This document shows, one piece after another, positions 1 through 11,200 of a stretch of DNA of 64,000 bases. This DNA is from Aurelia coerulea (taxonomy: Eukaryota > Cnidaria > Scyphozoa > Semaeostomeae > Ulmaridae). Below the pieces are notes generated by a model, which saw nothing but the letters and a program-made list of their open reading frames with translations, was not told the DNA's origin and did no database searches. Made by a program: the position numbers and the translations under genes. The stretch covers positions 2,232,001-2,296,000 of the forward strand of contig CM076953.1 of the NCBI GenBank assembly GCA_039566865.1, written 5' to 3'. Each line of letters begins with the position of its first letter. Within the stretch, counting starts at the first letter, position 1.

Positions 1-201
1 ACCATATTTTGTAAGATTGCAAAGATATTGGTGGATTTTTATTGGTAACTTTATTGTGGATTCACCCCATCCACCAAAATTTGCCCAGAACACAATGGCC
101 ACGTGTGGGCAACAATATAGATCATAGAGATAACAGATTTGTTTACGGTTACGTAAATGTCTGTCCATTGTTAATCTTACCTTCTTGTCTCTCCCTTGTA
201 G

Positions 202-2368
202 TTTGAAGTCAACGTTGATGTAACTTGTGGTGCTGAGCAAGGTCCGAGTGGCCCCACATCACCACGAGAAAGAACTCCCAATGGAACCACAGAACGTTCT
301 CATCGCCATCACAGGAAACAAAAAACTCCCGAAGCACCTTCTGGTAATCCTATGTTTGATAAAATTCACCAGCTCGAGAAGAGATTTAAACATTTCTTGA
401 AATTAACAACAGAAAAACTGGATGAACAGAAAGAAACAGATAATCGACATTATAGCGATTTGAAAAATGATATATCATCCATGGAGAAACAGATCGAGAG
501 ATCAGCTAGGAATAGTGCTGTTGAAATTGTAGAAAGCTTATCAAAAGAGTTAGAAAATACTATGAGAAAATGGACTAAAGTTTTAAATAGACGGTCAACA
601 GAAGGGCCTAAAGATGGTGCTAGCAGTGACTCGGATAACTTGGATAAGTCAGTTGAAAACGGTGTCCTATCTGCACGGTCAGTTTCAAGTGAGAATAGTT
701 CCAAGCCTAAAACGCTAGGCAGTGATATTTCTAGCTCAATCCAAGAGCATTCGGTTGATACTGGAGCAGTTAAAATGCGAGAAGCGATTGTTATTGGTTC
801 GAATAGTGAAGAAAAAGTAAATGGGGATATTAGCAAAGGAAGTTCCGAGAATGAAGCGGCAGTCAAAGGTGTTGGTTCGCCAGAGTGTAACAGGAAATGT
901 GAAGCAAGTGGATGTGGACCAGAGCAACAATCTCCAGGTACCAGCATTTTTACTTTAAATTCAATGTATTTCAAATTTCATCCTTTGAATAAAATCACCC
1001 TTTAGCTTGGCAAGTAGTTGATTTGAAATGTTTATCAAGCTAGATATAATGTTATAATATACAGTGTTAAACCAGCAACATTACTTTGTAAAGGAAGGAC
1101 GTTGTGGAATTTTTGGTGCACAATCAAAGTAAATAAAAGTATAGCGCAATAACCTTCAAATCAGTTATTTATTATTGATTCATCTATCTATTTTAGCTAA
1201 AAGAACCCATAAAGGAAATGTGGTTCGTTTGCTTCTCAAGTCAAAGTAGCAATGATTTGTAGAACTGCACCTAAACTATTGACCTTTTAGCTATTCTACA
1301 AAAGAATCTGGATCGAGTGTTATTTTTATACATTTTTAAATGTGAGGTTCGATCCAGTGGCGTCAGTGCTTCTATCACTATTATGCGCATTCGAAAATTC
1401 TATAGAATGTAGCAAAATATCGTTCGATTCTGATTTTTTTCAGAATAACTGGAGGGTCTATTGAGATACAGGAGACATAGATTTCTTCTCCTTCTGATCT
1501 AGCACGGTGAGGATTTTGCTTTGAAAAATGTGAAATGAAATTCATTGTCATACTTTTAAAAAACCTGAGACCAAAATTAGCGTTGCTCTGTGCTGCCCTG
1601 CAAAGGGAATCCCAACACCCCTTGGTTTTATGCCAAAGTCAGACCCAACCACCGCAGATCTAGTAGAATTGAATGTTTTACAATACAAAACAATACACTA
1701 CAAAATAATACAATACAATACTATACTATAAAACAATGCAATACAAAACGATACAATACAAAACTGTACAAAACAATACAATATAAATAATACAATATAA
1801 AAATTTAAATACAACGCTAAAACCCTTCCTTTGAAAATTTACTTAATTTCGACATTACTGGAGAACAAAACAAGTCTTGTTTTTCAAATGACCACTTATT
1901 TTGCCTTTCCTCTGGCTCAAATCAGCAACCACTTGTCAGATTGACTCAGACTCTAAGTTGAAGCCTGACCTATGCAACTGCGTAAAAGCTGAGACAATTA
2001 AAGCTACGGCTCCTCCGCAGCAGCCACACAAACGGAGCATAATTTTTTTGGGACATCCTGTGGTAGAGCTGACTGTTTTTACAATAGTATGAAATTTTAT
2101 TGACAATGTTTATTTATTTCTAGTACACCAAGAACACAGAGCTGCCCCACAAGGCCGATCAGATGAGTCGTCCCCATGCCCCCAAAGTCGACATCCCGGT
2201 GATGGTGATCATATGAGCCTCGAAAAATGGTATCAAGAACAGCTAAAAGAGGCTGAAGAAAGATGGCGGCTAAAAGCTGAGGCGGACCAAGAGGGGTTAA
2301 GAAATCGTGTCAAAGAACTCGAGGAATTATTGTTCCAGTTTACTGGAAGTCACAATACTATGGTGTAG
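202..2368 (+). CDS. Unrecognised coiled-coil protein, last two exons (3' end of gene)
   Basis: Two exons join in frame: 202-937 (acceptor CTTGTAG, donor GTACCA, ending one base into a codon) and 2124-2368 (acceptor TTTCTAG, stop TAG at 2366-2368). Together they give about 326 residues of C-terminus, open at the left edge, so the start lies outside the window. The first exon has a basic His/Arg/Lys patch (SHRHHRKQK), then a predicted helical stretch rich in Glu/Lys/Leu (from MFDKIHQLEKRF to about KVLNRR), then a Ser/Glu/Gly-rich low-complexity region. The last exon has a second charged helix (LEKWYQEQLKEAEERWRLKA to KELEELLFQF) that looks like a coiled coil. I see no catalytic motif, signal peptide or membrane segment, and I do not recognise the family. 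A scaffold or cytoskeletal role would be a guess. The exon model is supported by matching phase, an uninterrupted frame and a nearby poly(A) signal. Confidence 0.72.
1276..1462. repeat. MITE of about 187 bp, family A, copy 1
   Basis: Tips are inverted copies of ATTGACCTTTTAGCTATTCT. The interior closely matches the copies at 28703-28888 (same orientation) and 17950-18137 (opposite orientation). It sits in the intron between the two exons of the coiled-coil gene. No coding capacity. The superfamily is not assigned because no target duplication is clear. Confidence 0.75.
1679..1812. repeat. Degenerate AATAC-type simple repeat
   Basis: A run of imperfect AATAC / AAAACAATAC units in the intron of the coiled-coil gene. 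Low-complexity DNA, with no feature beyond the repetition. Confidence 0.8.
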
Positions 2369-2427
2369 ATCGCAGAAGAGCTCAGCACGAGCTGGAGGAA
2401 ACAAATATCTCTGTCTTTCAGGGCAAG

Positions 2428-2433
2428 AATAAA
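2428..2433 (+). promoter_or_regulatory. AATAAA polyadenylation signal of the coiled-coil gene
   Basis: A canonical AATAAA lies 60 bases after the stop codon of the gene ending at 2368. No competing signal lies closer, so this is the likely 3' end signal. Confidence 0.5.
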
Positions 2434-3009
2434 GGAGCATGGATTGCTGGACACACGATAACATGGTATTGAGCATGTTGAATGTGTTTGATGTGTTGTT
2501 AACCTCGAGTCTTTACAGTCGGAAAAAATGCTGTGCGCCTTTTTTGTTGACTTTTTGACAGCAAAAATTTCAAGTTGGGTCGAAACCGAAATGGTAAAGC
2601 AGTTGTGTTTTTTCTCGGGTTAAGTGCTGGTGAAAATGAGAGTCTCTCCCCTTGATATTGCTCTTTGCACAAAGCGAACATTGCATTTTAGATGGCAAAT
2701 TGTTTATACGTTGTATGAAGATTGAAGTTGGTTAATTAATCTTCAATGGTGCTCGATTCCGACTCGAAGGCCTATTGAGAATCACTATTGGTGAAAGTTT
2801 GTTTTTGGTGAAAATGTTCCGTCTTTGCCTTCAAATATAGAATTGCACTGAAACCAAGCTTTGCAAAATTTTTCTCAGGCGAGAGATGCAAGACTATTCA
2901 GTTACTGACAGTGGATACTTCGTTTCAGAGAAAGGCTAGAACGCACGCAAAGGTTCAAGGTTACCAACAGGTCATTAATATTTCGTGCTAAGTTCGCTCG
3001 CAACAATTC

Positions 3010-3434
3010 GTAGCCTGCGTGCAGACTCCACTGATTTCTTTTCAGAGAGACAGAGAGGTTTCTCCTCCAGTAGAGTCTGCGCATCAGCGACCAAATCCTT
3101 GTTCTCAGTTTATGAGAAACGCTAAACCTTTCCTGATTGGTTGAAGCCTTCCCTTTTCTTTGAGTAGCGTCTGGTCTTTGTTGGAGTCTTCTGATATTGG
3201 ATTGGTATATGCATGAACAAAGCTAGCCAAATAAAAGCCAAAGAAAACCTTTTGTGTATGGGTGCTTTGTTTATCCTATTTATAGGTGGCTCTATTGAAT
3301 CTAATTCAATGAGTTAGTTCCTCAATCCTGCGAACCGTACGTGACCTAGAACAAGGATGTGGTCGCTGATGAAAAGACTCTACTGGAGGAGAAACCTCTC
3401 TGAAAAGAAATCAGTAGAGTCTGCACGCAGGCTA
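3010..3434. repeat. Foldback element with GCCTGCGTGCAGACTC tips
   Basis: The arm at about 3010-3107 is repeated in inverted orientation at about 3350-3434, with few differences; the loop is about 240 bp. The arm starts with TAGCCTGCGTGCAGACTC. Fragments of the same tip recur at 57968-57998 and 62457-62475. Intergenic, non-coding, probably a MITE. Confidence 0.7.
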
Positions 3435-4708
3435 AACAATTCGATGCTAATGTTGACTTTAAAACCATTGCCTGACTTGGCTATCCTTGCAGTTGGATCG
3501 AAATTAATTTATTGACGAAAGGAAAGAGCCATGCAAACTATCTAATTTTTAATTTTATTTTCACTTTATTACATTAACCAGACTGATTATGTTAGTCGCT
3601 GCTTATCTTTAGAATCTGTAGATAGTAGATTTTCATGTATGGAGATGCTATAGTAGGTTCAGTAAACAGTAGTGTGGTGCATTTATGCCTGAGGCCAAGT
3701 AAACTTGCTCCAAGTCTATTCCGCGGTCTATCAGCGTAAAAAGAATATAATTTTCCCTGCGGGGCGTCAGCAACTAGCATGACGCTGCGAAGGAGAAACG
3801 AGAAAACTTCTTCGCAGCGTCCTCTTATTTGTTATAGCCATTCCTTCAAAGAGCTAGATGCAAGTTAAATCTCAAAATGTGTGCTCCCCACAGGGAAAGT
3901 TTTATAAAATATGACCACCTCTTAAATAGATTATGTAGCCGATGAGTACAAAAACCTTCCCCTTTTGCTTGGCTGTTGCTTAAATGGCATTGATCCGCCT
4001 AAGTTGGTAGATGGTTCGCTAAATACCCAAGATCTTAATTTTAAAATCAAGAGTTCACTCCATTAAAGCGGGACTTTTTATTTTTGAGTTATCGTCGATT
4101 TTCCCGAGATGATTGCTCTGAAAGACGTTAAAAGCACTGATTAGTGAAGGATATTTTTAGCTCTCGTGGAAGCATTGAAAATTTGGAACAATCGCATAGA
4201 TTTATAGCTTTGCCAGACATGCAGATTTTACAAGAAAATTCAAATATTGGAATAGAAGTCTTTTCGGTAATAATGCTCTGAGGAGAAGAGGTGAACTGGG
4301 AAGAAAGTGTTGAAAAGCCACTGTCATGGAGAGTCCTTTGCAGGCACGGTGATAAATGTTAGACCGTCTGAAAATCAAATTTGGCCTAAGCAGAGTATAT
4401 GGATCCACAATGCAGTAGTTGAACTGGTAGGAAAGTTTGACTTTCGTTGACTTTTCTGTCAGTTCAAACACGCCAATTAGGATCCATCTTTTCTGCATTG
4501 GCCACATAGACTGATTACACGTGACTCGTAGTTATTGCTACCGATAGACTGATGGACGCTATAACTACGACTCATGTCCCTACGTTTGTAGAATCGGAAT
4601 ATTGGAACGATAACAACAACAACAATTCAACTCAATGAGATGAATGTAACTTGCGGGTGAATGATGGAGTGAGGTTATATCGGCCATATTTGATTTTGAG
4701 ACGGTGTA

Positions 4709-6893
4709 ACTAGAGTGGCCCTATTAGGGGGGTAGACATTATTTCATATTTCATCATGAAAAATTTCCATTATTTCATATTTCAAATTTACCAAAACCAA
4801 ATATTTCAAAATTATCAGCTGTCGTGCTCCAAAATTAGAAATGACATTTACCAACCACTTCTTTTGATATCAAATTTATAACTCGTTGATTCATATCATT
4901 GATATCATATTTGCCACTCGTTCGGTGGCATAGCCACGACAAATTAGATGGGTGCATTTTATAATGAGGGGGTGTGGTAAGATTTTGAGGACACGCTCTA
5001 TACTTTGGCTTAGAATACTTCTACTTATTCTGTTTATGCTAGCTCGCCTGTGTCCCACCCAGTATCACCTAGCTAGCCTGGTTCCAATTTTTTTAAGAAT
5101 GACCATTTTGCAGTTGTATAGCCTGGGTCGCCTAGGCTCATGCCAGAATCAAAGAGTAGAAACGCTAAGCATAGGTTCCAAATCTTTAACTTGGCGCAAA
5201 AAGGTGGGTGTAAAATTCAATGACCTATTTCTTCTGATTGAATGGCTTGAAAGGAACTTTAGATACTTATCTATAATTCTACCGTTAGACTTTCCAGAAA
5301 GTTTTAATATTTTTCAAAATTACAGCGTATTCTAAATTTCAGCTCATTTGAGGGTGTGACGTCATCAAATTTCTAAATCATAAACTAGATGATCGACAGA
5401 CTTTTGTTTGATACCATATTGTAGGCATTCATAAGCCATTGTTTTCTTCGAAATTACTGCATGTTGCGTCATACGGTTTAGAAATTACGATGGTTTTAAG
5501 CTTTTTTGAAAATTTTTCTAGAATTCCTGAAAAAGAAGAGAAACACTTCAACTCTGAAAATATTAAAGATTTCAGAAAAGTCCAATGGTAGAATTATAGA
5601 GAAATAGCAAAAGTTTCTTCAATGTTATTCAATGCAAAGAAATAAGTCACTCAATTTTACACCAGCCTTTTTAAAGATTTGGAATCTATGCTGAAACGCT
5701 ATAGGCTAAACACCTAGAAGAGAGAAGAAAGAATGTGCCCTAACGGAACACCCAGACAAAGCTTTTCGTTCAAGCTTTTGCTGCCGTTTTTAAAATGCAA
5801 GTGACGACAGCCTCGACGACAGCTTTTCCTTTTACCTTTTTGTCTTGTTTCAATTCTCGTCAACTTCAACTCCTTTTAATACTCTGATCAAAGCTGTACA
5901 AAGAGAAACAATACTCGTGCAATTTAAGGTGGAATTTACTGAACATATGAAACATGAAGAGAGAGCGAGGTAGAAAGCGGAAAATTTTTGAGAAACGCAC
6001 TTTATCAAACGCACTTATGACAAAGCTGCATGCTTAAAAAGTAAAGCTGCATGCAAAAAAGCCAGCTACATGATAAAAAGCCAGGTGGTAGTAAGATGTT
6101 ATACTACGATCCATGTGTGGTAGATATGGAAGTGCGAGCGAAGCGAGCAGGAAATTTTTGGCATCCTTTGTTGACTTAAATCTTGCCAAAGCCAAGATTT
6201 CATTAATTAGTGCTAGAGTGGAATTTGTTTTTCCTTTTTGACATTCAAAAACAACGATGCTACAAGTGTTGGAAGGAGGAAAATACAGCTTGCCTCCCTT
6301 TTAAGTTTCTCATCAGATTTGGATGAATCATCAAATCATCAAAGCCCATCTTTTTTGGGTACGATTGGAGGGGGCAACTACTCCTTTTCCTCCTCTTCTC
6401 GCTACGCTAATGCCATTTTGATATGGACGGACCTTTTGGCCTTTAGGTGATAGATGCAGCTGGTTACTAGAATTGGCTTCACATACATATGTGGCTGTTG
6501 ATCCGCCATTCTATTTAACTTCCATGCCGTTGGCTGGACTTCTCGCTTATTTTTAGGAAGGAAGGGGGGTCCACACGTAGAGGCTACTGGATGCAAAGAA
6601 TCTTTTTATGTCCTGAATCAGACTCCTCCACAGAAATGATCATTCTGAACTGGGCATGCTTTGAAATATTTGAACAGCTCAATACTCTCCGTTTTGAGTG
6701 GCTGCCTCCATAAAATGAATATTTTTTATAAAAATCTAAAAAAATATCTATTCATTTCGTTATTTCATATTTCATACTGGGAATCAACGTTATTTCATAT
6801 TACAAAACTAAAAAACCTAAATATTTATATTTTCCCCCCAAAAATCTCAATTATTTCATATTTCAAATACCCCTTATAGGGCCTCACTAGAGT
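4709..6893. mobile_element. Non-autonomous DNA transposon of about 2.2 kb with 8-bp target duplication
   Basis: The 8-mer ACTAGAGT occurs at 4709-4716 and again at 6886-6893. Directly inside are inverted tips: GGCCCTATTAGGGG on the left, and GAGGCCCTATAAGGGG read inward from the right. Both ends continue into blocks repeating TTATTTCATATTTC. An 8-bp duplication fits the hAT, P or Merlin groups, but the tips do not decide between them. The interior has no transposase-like reading frame; it contains the nested MITE at 5168-5692. Confidence 0.65.
5168..5692. mobile_element. Mutator-style long-TIR MITE, copy 1 (525 bp)
   Basis: The element runs from AGCATAGGTTCCAAATCTTT to its inverted counterpart ending ATGCT and is flanked by the direct repeat GAAACGCTA (5159-5167 and 5693-5701). 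The two halves are largely inverted copies of each other. Copies 2 (15217-15741) and 3 (43329-43852) have almost the same length and their own 9-bp duplications. A 9-bp duplication with long inverted repeats is the known signature of Mutator-like elements. Nested inside the 4709-6893 element, so it is the younger insertion. Confidence 0.88.
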
Positions 6894-7740
6894 TGACAAC
6901 AGAGAGACAACAACCAAAATAAACATGTAACTAGAGAGACAGCTGTTGAATCCTGCAAGATAGTTAACAGTCTTCTTTCTACAGATTACGGTGTTTTGTT
7001 GCGCTAATGGGTTTAATGCAATGAGTCCGTTATTTAAGGCTGTTTTCAAATTTTGTTACCCAAATTATTTGTTGAAATCTAATTTGAGACAGACTATACT
7101 TTGTTACTGACTTTCATGCACAGGCATGTGTTGGTTGTCTAAAGGGAAACCCTTATCTTCAAGGTAACATGGATTTCATGCACCATGTCTTTAGGCATTA
7201 TAATTTTGATTTTCGGTAGCTATCAAAGCAGCTCTTATCGTAATTGCACAAAATGTTTTTCAGGTCACGTATTTGAAGTGTAAATGCTAAATATTTGTAA
7301 AGTATGGAACGTATTTTACTTGTCTGTAAATCGTTAGTTGATAATTTCATAGTTTGTTAAAGTAGAAGAGAACATATTTTCTCCATTCAATGAAGGAGAG
7401 ATACTTGGACAAGCATGGTTTATGTTTTTTCTCCTTTGAAGTCATGACACAAAGTTTTATGTGAGGGGAGAAGGGGTCAGACCCTAGCCTGTCCTCCTGT
7501 CCATTCACTGTAATTCATGCACTTCAATGAATGGACTGGAACATAGGCTAGTCTGAGCCCAGCAGAAGAAACAACAGCCACAGTTTTGTAGAGCAAAGTA
7601 AACCTCAAACCTGCATACTTGTGTGGGAACCTAAATTTTCAAGCTCGACTCGATAATGTTCCTGCGGACAGTCCATAGTTTGACCAGCTGCTGTATGTGG
7701 AAGAGCTGACGTGGAACTTTTTTTGTTCATCAAGTTAAAG

Positions 7741-7947
7741 AGCCATTTCCACACAGGGTCCTTTGCGGGCACGCTGAAATTTCAGACCATCTGAAAATCA
7801 AAGTTGGCCAAGAGGAAACCATAGAAGAACACTGAAGTAGTTTAATTGATTGAAAAGTTTTAAGTTGAACTGTTCTAAAATGTAATTTTAGACATTCTGC
7901 AAATGTCAGCTTTCCCGCAAAGAGAGCCCTGGATGAAAATGGCTTTT
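7741..7947. repeat. Hairpin MITE of about 207 bp
   Basis: The left arm AGCCATTTCCACACAGGGTC and the following GCGGGCA are matched in inverted orientation at the right end near 7910-7947. A diverged relative of the same sequence lies at about 4311-4480 (shared TCCTTTGC and GTCTGAAAATCAAA blocks), so this is a dispersed family. Intergenic, upstream of ACAT1. Confidence 0.6.
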
Positions 7948-8237
7948 TAAATGTCATTTCATCATGAAATTTCTGGTGTATTCAGAGAAATATCTTTGGG
8001 TCTTGAACTGCACGAACTCAGGGATTTCAGTTGCAATCGTAAAAATAAGACACCTATCGTCGTACTGGGGATATGCTGCAACTGTCCCCACATTTTGAGA
8101 TTAGCCAAATGATAATTTCGTCAAAAATTCACCTGTGATAAGAACGCAAATCGAGGCTCAAAGTCAAAGCGAGGTAGATGAAGGTATGCCTAGAGCAGCA
8201 ACAACAACCAAGCTCTCTTGCAAAAGGACTTGTCAAA

Positions 8238-8288
8238 ATGGCTGCACCGTTTACTTGCCAAGTGTTAAAGATGCGAACTTTTCTATCT
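8238..8288 (+). CDS. ACAT1: ACAT1 exon 1 (candidate start, transit peptide)
   Basis: Encodes [17 protein letters not shown] and ends in phase 0 before a weak donor, GTATCC. It is chosen because phase, product length and a transit-peptide-like composition all fit. A different upstream first exon cannot be excluded. Confidence 0.5.
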
Positions 8289-11200
8289 GTATCCTTTCAT
8301 TCGTCTGCTGTTTATTTAATTTCCAGTTACGATGATATTTTTGGACATAATTTGCTTGCTTAATTGAGGCTCATGGGAATTGTTAAAAGCAGATAATCTT
8401 CTCGTAAAGCTCCCAGTTAGGCCAAATTTTACCAGACGTATACAATCTTACGGGATTTATCAGGCAGCGGAATATATCAAACAATTTTAGCTTTCAACAC
8501 GCAGTAGTATCACCCCTCATACATTTAAAAACAAACACCAACTTCGGTGAGATTTCATGTTCATTCCTGTTTCATTCTGCACCAATATCATGCTGATCAC
8601 TTTGAAATGGCTGCATTTTTTGTTTTGTCCTTCTATATGTCCATGAGTCTTGTATGACTATGAGTCTTGTATGTCTCGTCAATTTAAGACTGGATTTTAT
8701 GTCCTGTTTGCACATGCTGGAACATTTTCTACATATCAATTCCACTCATTTGCACCATGACCAAGAAGAGAAAGGCATAGCCTATGATTCCTTGATTGAA
8801 ATTTTGTAGACACTTCAGAAATATCATTTGAGGAGATCGTTCTCCTCTCAAAGAAGTCTGCAGGTGAATATTCTATCATTATTATTGCTTTTGATTTTTC
8901 AAACATTTGTGATCACAAAGGCAAGATATTCAATTTTTTGGCAATTAAATGGTATTGTCAGGACTATAAAACAATCCTGAAACATGGCTGCATGTTTTGA
9001 AGACTATTAGCAAAAGAGGATTCTTATGGTATAGTTTATCTGAATTCTTATTGCACTTTGCAGGATGTGGTGATTGTAAGCGCCCAACGAACACCAATTG
9101 GTTCATTCAAAAGTTGTTTAGCGTCAATGCCCAGTACAAAGCTTGGTTCTATTGCAATTAAAGCTGCCCTGGATAAAGCAGGTATAACTTACAGCTATAT
9201 AGTGCTATCACTTGCAGAGAAATTTAGAAGGAATCTTTTTTCTAGGGGCATTTCACTCCTTCGAAAAAGCGTACAAGAAACAAAAGGATTTTCACCAAAG
9301 GTGTACGAGATTTTTTGGGAATTAAGTGCCCCTCGTCTGTTTTCTGTTTTTGTTACTCAAAAATTCAGCTTAGTAAAGGAATTTGATGTGTTGAAACTAA
9401 TGATACTCTCTGCACTGAATTTAATGCTTCCAAATAAATAGCAAAATCATCATTAACTAAAAGTTTCCCAAATATTCATTTCAAGTATATATTCTTTTGA
9501 AAAGCATGTTAGTGGACAGAGTTACTTTTCATTAAATACTCTTAGTTCTCGTAGTACTTTAACCCTTTGAGCCCTGCAGTCGCAAATCTGCGACAACAAA
9601 GCGCCCACGCGTAGGCCTGCAGTCGCAGATTTGCGACGAGCGTAGTTCCTCGCGTTGTTGCGCGTTTTCATCGCAGAAAAGTCGCCATTTTCATTCATAC
9701 GGGACTTCTTTCGATAGGTTATGTAATAAGCTTCAGAATGATGTGAAATACCGATGTAGGTTCCAGTGAAAATTTCGGAGCTACGGCGAGTTGAAAGTTT
9801 TGAGAGTTCCATATTATTATTGCGTGTGAATCAGCTGATTTGAATCATGGAGCTTCGTTCTGAATGAACAGCAGTACGGAGAGATGTTTGGTGATTGAAG
9901 CAGCAATAACGAAGGTTTTATTTTATGGCCAAAGAAGAAGGCCTAATTAGTTTAGTTAGGCCTTGTCTAGGCCCAGAAAACATCGAGCCAGAAGACGATG
10001 TGCGTGATGTCAAATAGATGCAGCTGCTGGCTGGAGCATATCGTTACAGCGGCTGGCTGGAAGAATACTGAAGGGACTGGCCTCAAAGTAGACAGTTCCG
10101 AGCTGGAGATATTCCGAGAAAGCCGATGTATAATTTGAACAACATTTGCAAGACAACTGAGAGATTATTTTTTACTGCCATTACTTATTAGTTAGCAATC
10201 TGCAACTGTATGGTAACACTGATGAGGCCAATGGACGACTAAGACTTTATTTTTATTGCTATTTTTATTAGCTAGCAGCAACTGTAAGGTAAAATGAGGA
10301 AGGAATCTTGAAAAACGAACATCAATCACACAGTCACAACAGTTGAGTTTTTATCTTGAAATTTATCTTACAAAAAGTGATCTGCTGCTTGAGAGTGGTA
10401 GCTTGAAATGGGCTTAAAGCTACTAAAATGCATGTTCTTTCGAATTAGTTGATATATCTGTTGAATTGTGCTGTTTCGCATGAGATTTTAGGGATTTTAC
10501 GCGAGAAATGAGTAGAGAAACAACGGAACACTTTGAGGTCAAAGGTCAGGTTCGTTCAAATGTTAGTCTATGTGCCATACATCTGAAGCAGGTTTGATGA
10601 AGAGAGAAGAGACCTGAGAGGCAAAAACATGTTTATTTCATTCACCAAAGCAGGGCTTATGACATTTAACACTATAAATTGCATGCAGGAAGGAACACGA
10701 TGGCCTACTCCAACTTCTCGCTGTAGTTTGAGATCGTCTTCTTCGCCAAATCGTGTCATTTTTGGTGATCTTGAGAAGCTGGAAGCTAAAATACTAAGAA
10801 AATCACCTGCAACTTGAAGGAAGATACCTAAAGTGAGGTTTGGTGGTAATAAACAACAATTTCAAACAATTTTGAACAAATTTGCAATACTTCATTTTGT
10901 GATTTGATAATTTTTTCGCGCCGAATTTTACATTTCAAAATAACAGGTCGATTTTGACGATGCGTTGCAAAACAATCCAGGTGGGCAGGGAGTGCGTGCG
11001 AAAACAATGCAGGGCTCAAAGGGTTAAAGGGGCTCCGTCGTCAAAATGTAAACAAAACAATGATTTTTGCAGTTTTGTGAAAGGTGATATCACACAGGAT
11101 TTTTCTATTTTTTTCATTGCTGTTTGGGCATTAATCCTTGTACTTCACTAAGGAACAAACCAAACAGTCATATCTTCTACGATTGCTCGGATATAAATGG

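Larger units (their letters stand above)
2434..8237. other. Intergenic region between the coiled-coil gene and ACAT1
   Basis: Besides the repeats listed (3010-3434, 4709-6893, 7741-7947), I see no gene, RNA or clear promoter. Short open frames here overlap repeats or lack any recognisable motif. An ACAT1 leader exon may lie in the last kilobase. Confidence 0.5.

Noticed and set aside
450..974. Antisense 174-codon frame under the coiled-coil exon
   Set aside because: Shadow of the plus-strand coding exon; no motif and no splice support.
4952..5335. 127-codon frame with a hydrophobic N-terminus resembling a signal peptide
   Set aside because: It runs across the border of the MITE at 5168 and its target duplication, so it is a chance fusion of two repeats.
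7123..7162. Possible ACAT1 first exon starting ATGTGTTGGTTGTC with donor GGTAAC
   Set aside because: It would end out of phase with exon 2 (8810), and the peptide does not look like a transit leader.
9058..9441. 127-codon open frame beginning before ACAT1 exon 3
   Set aside because: Only 9064-9181 is thiolase; the rest is read-through into the intron after a clear GTATAA donor.
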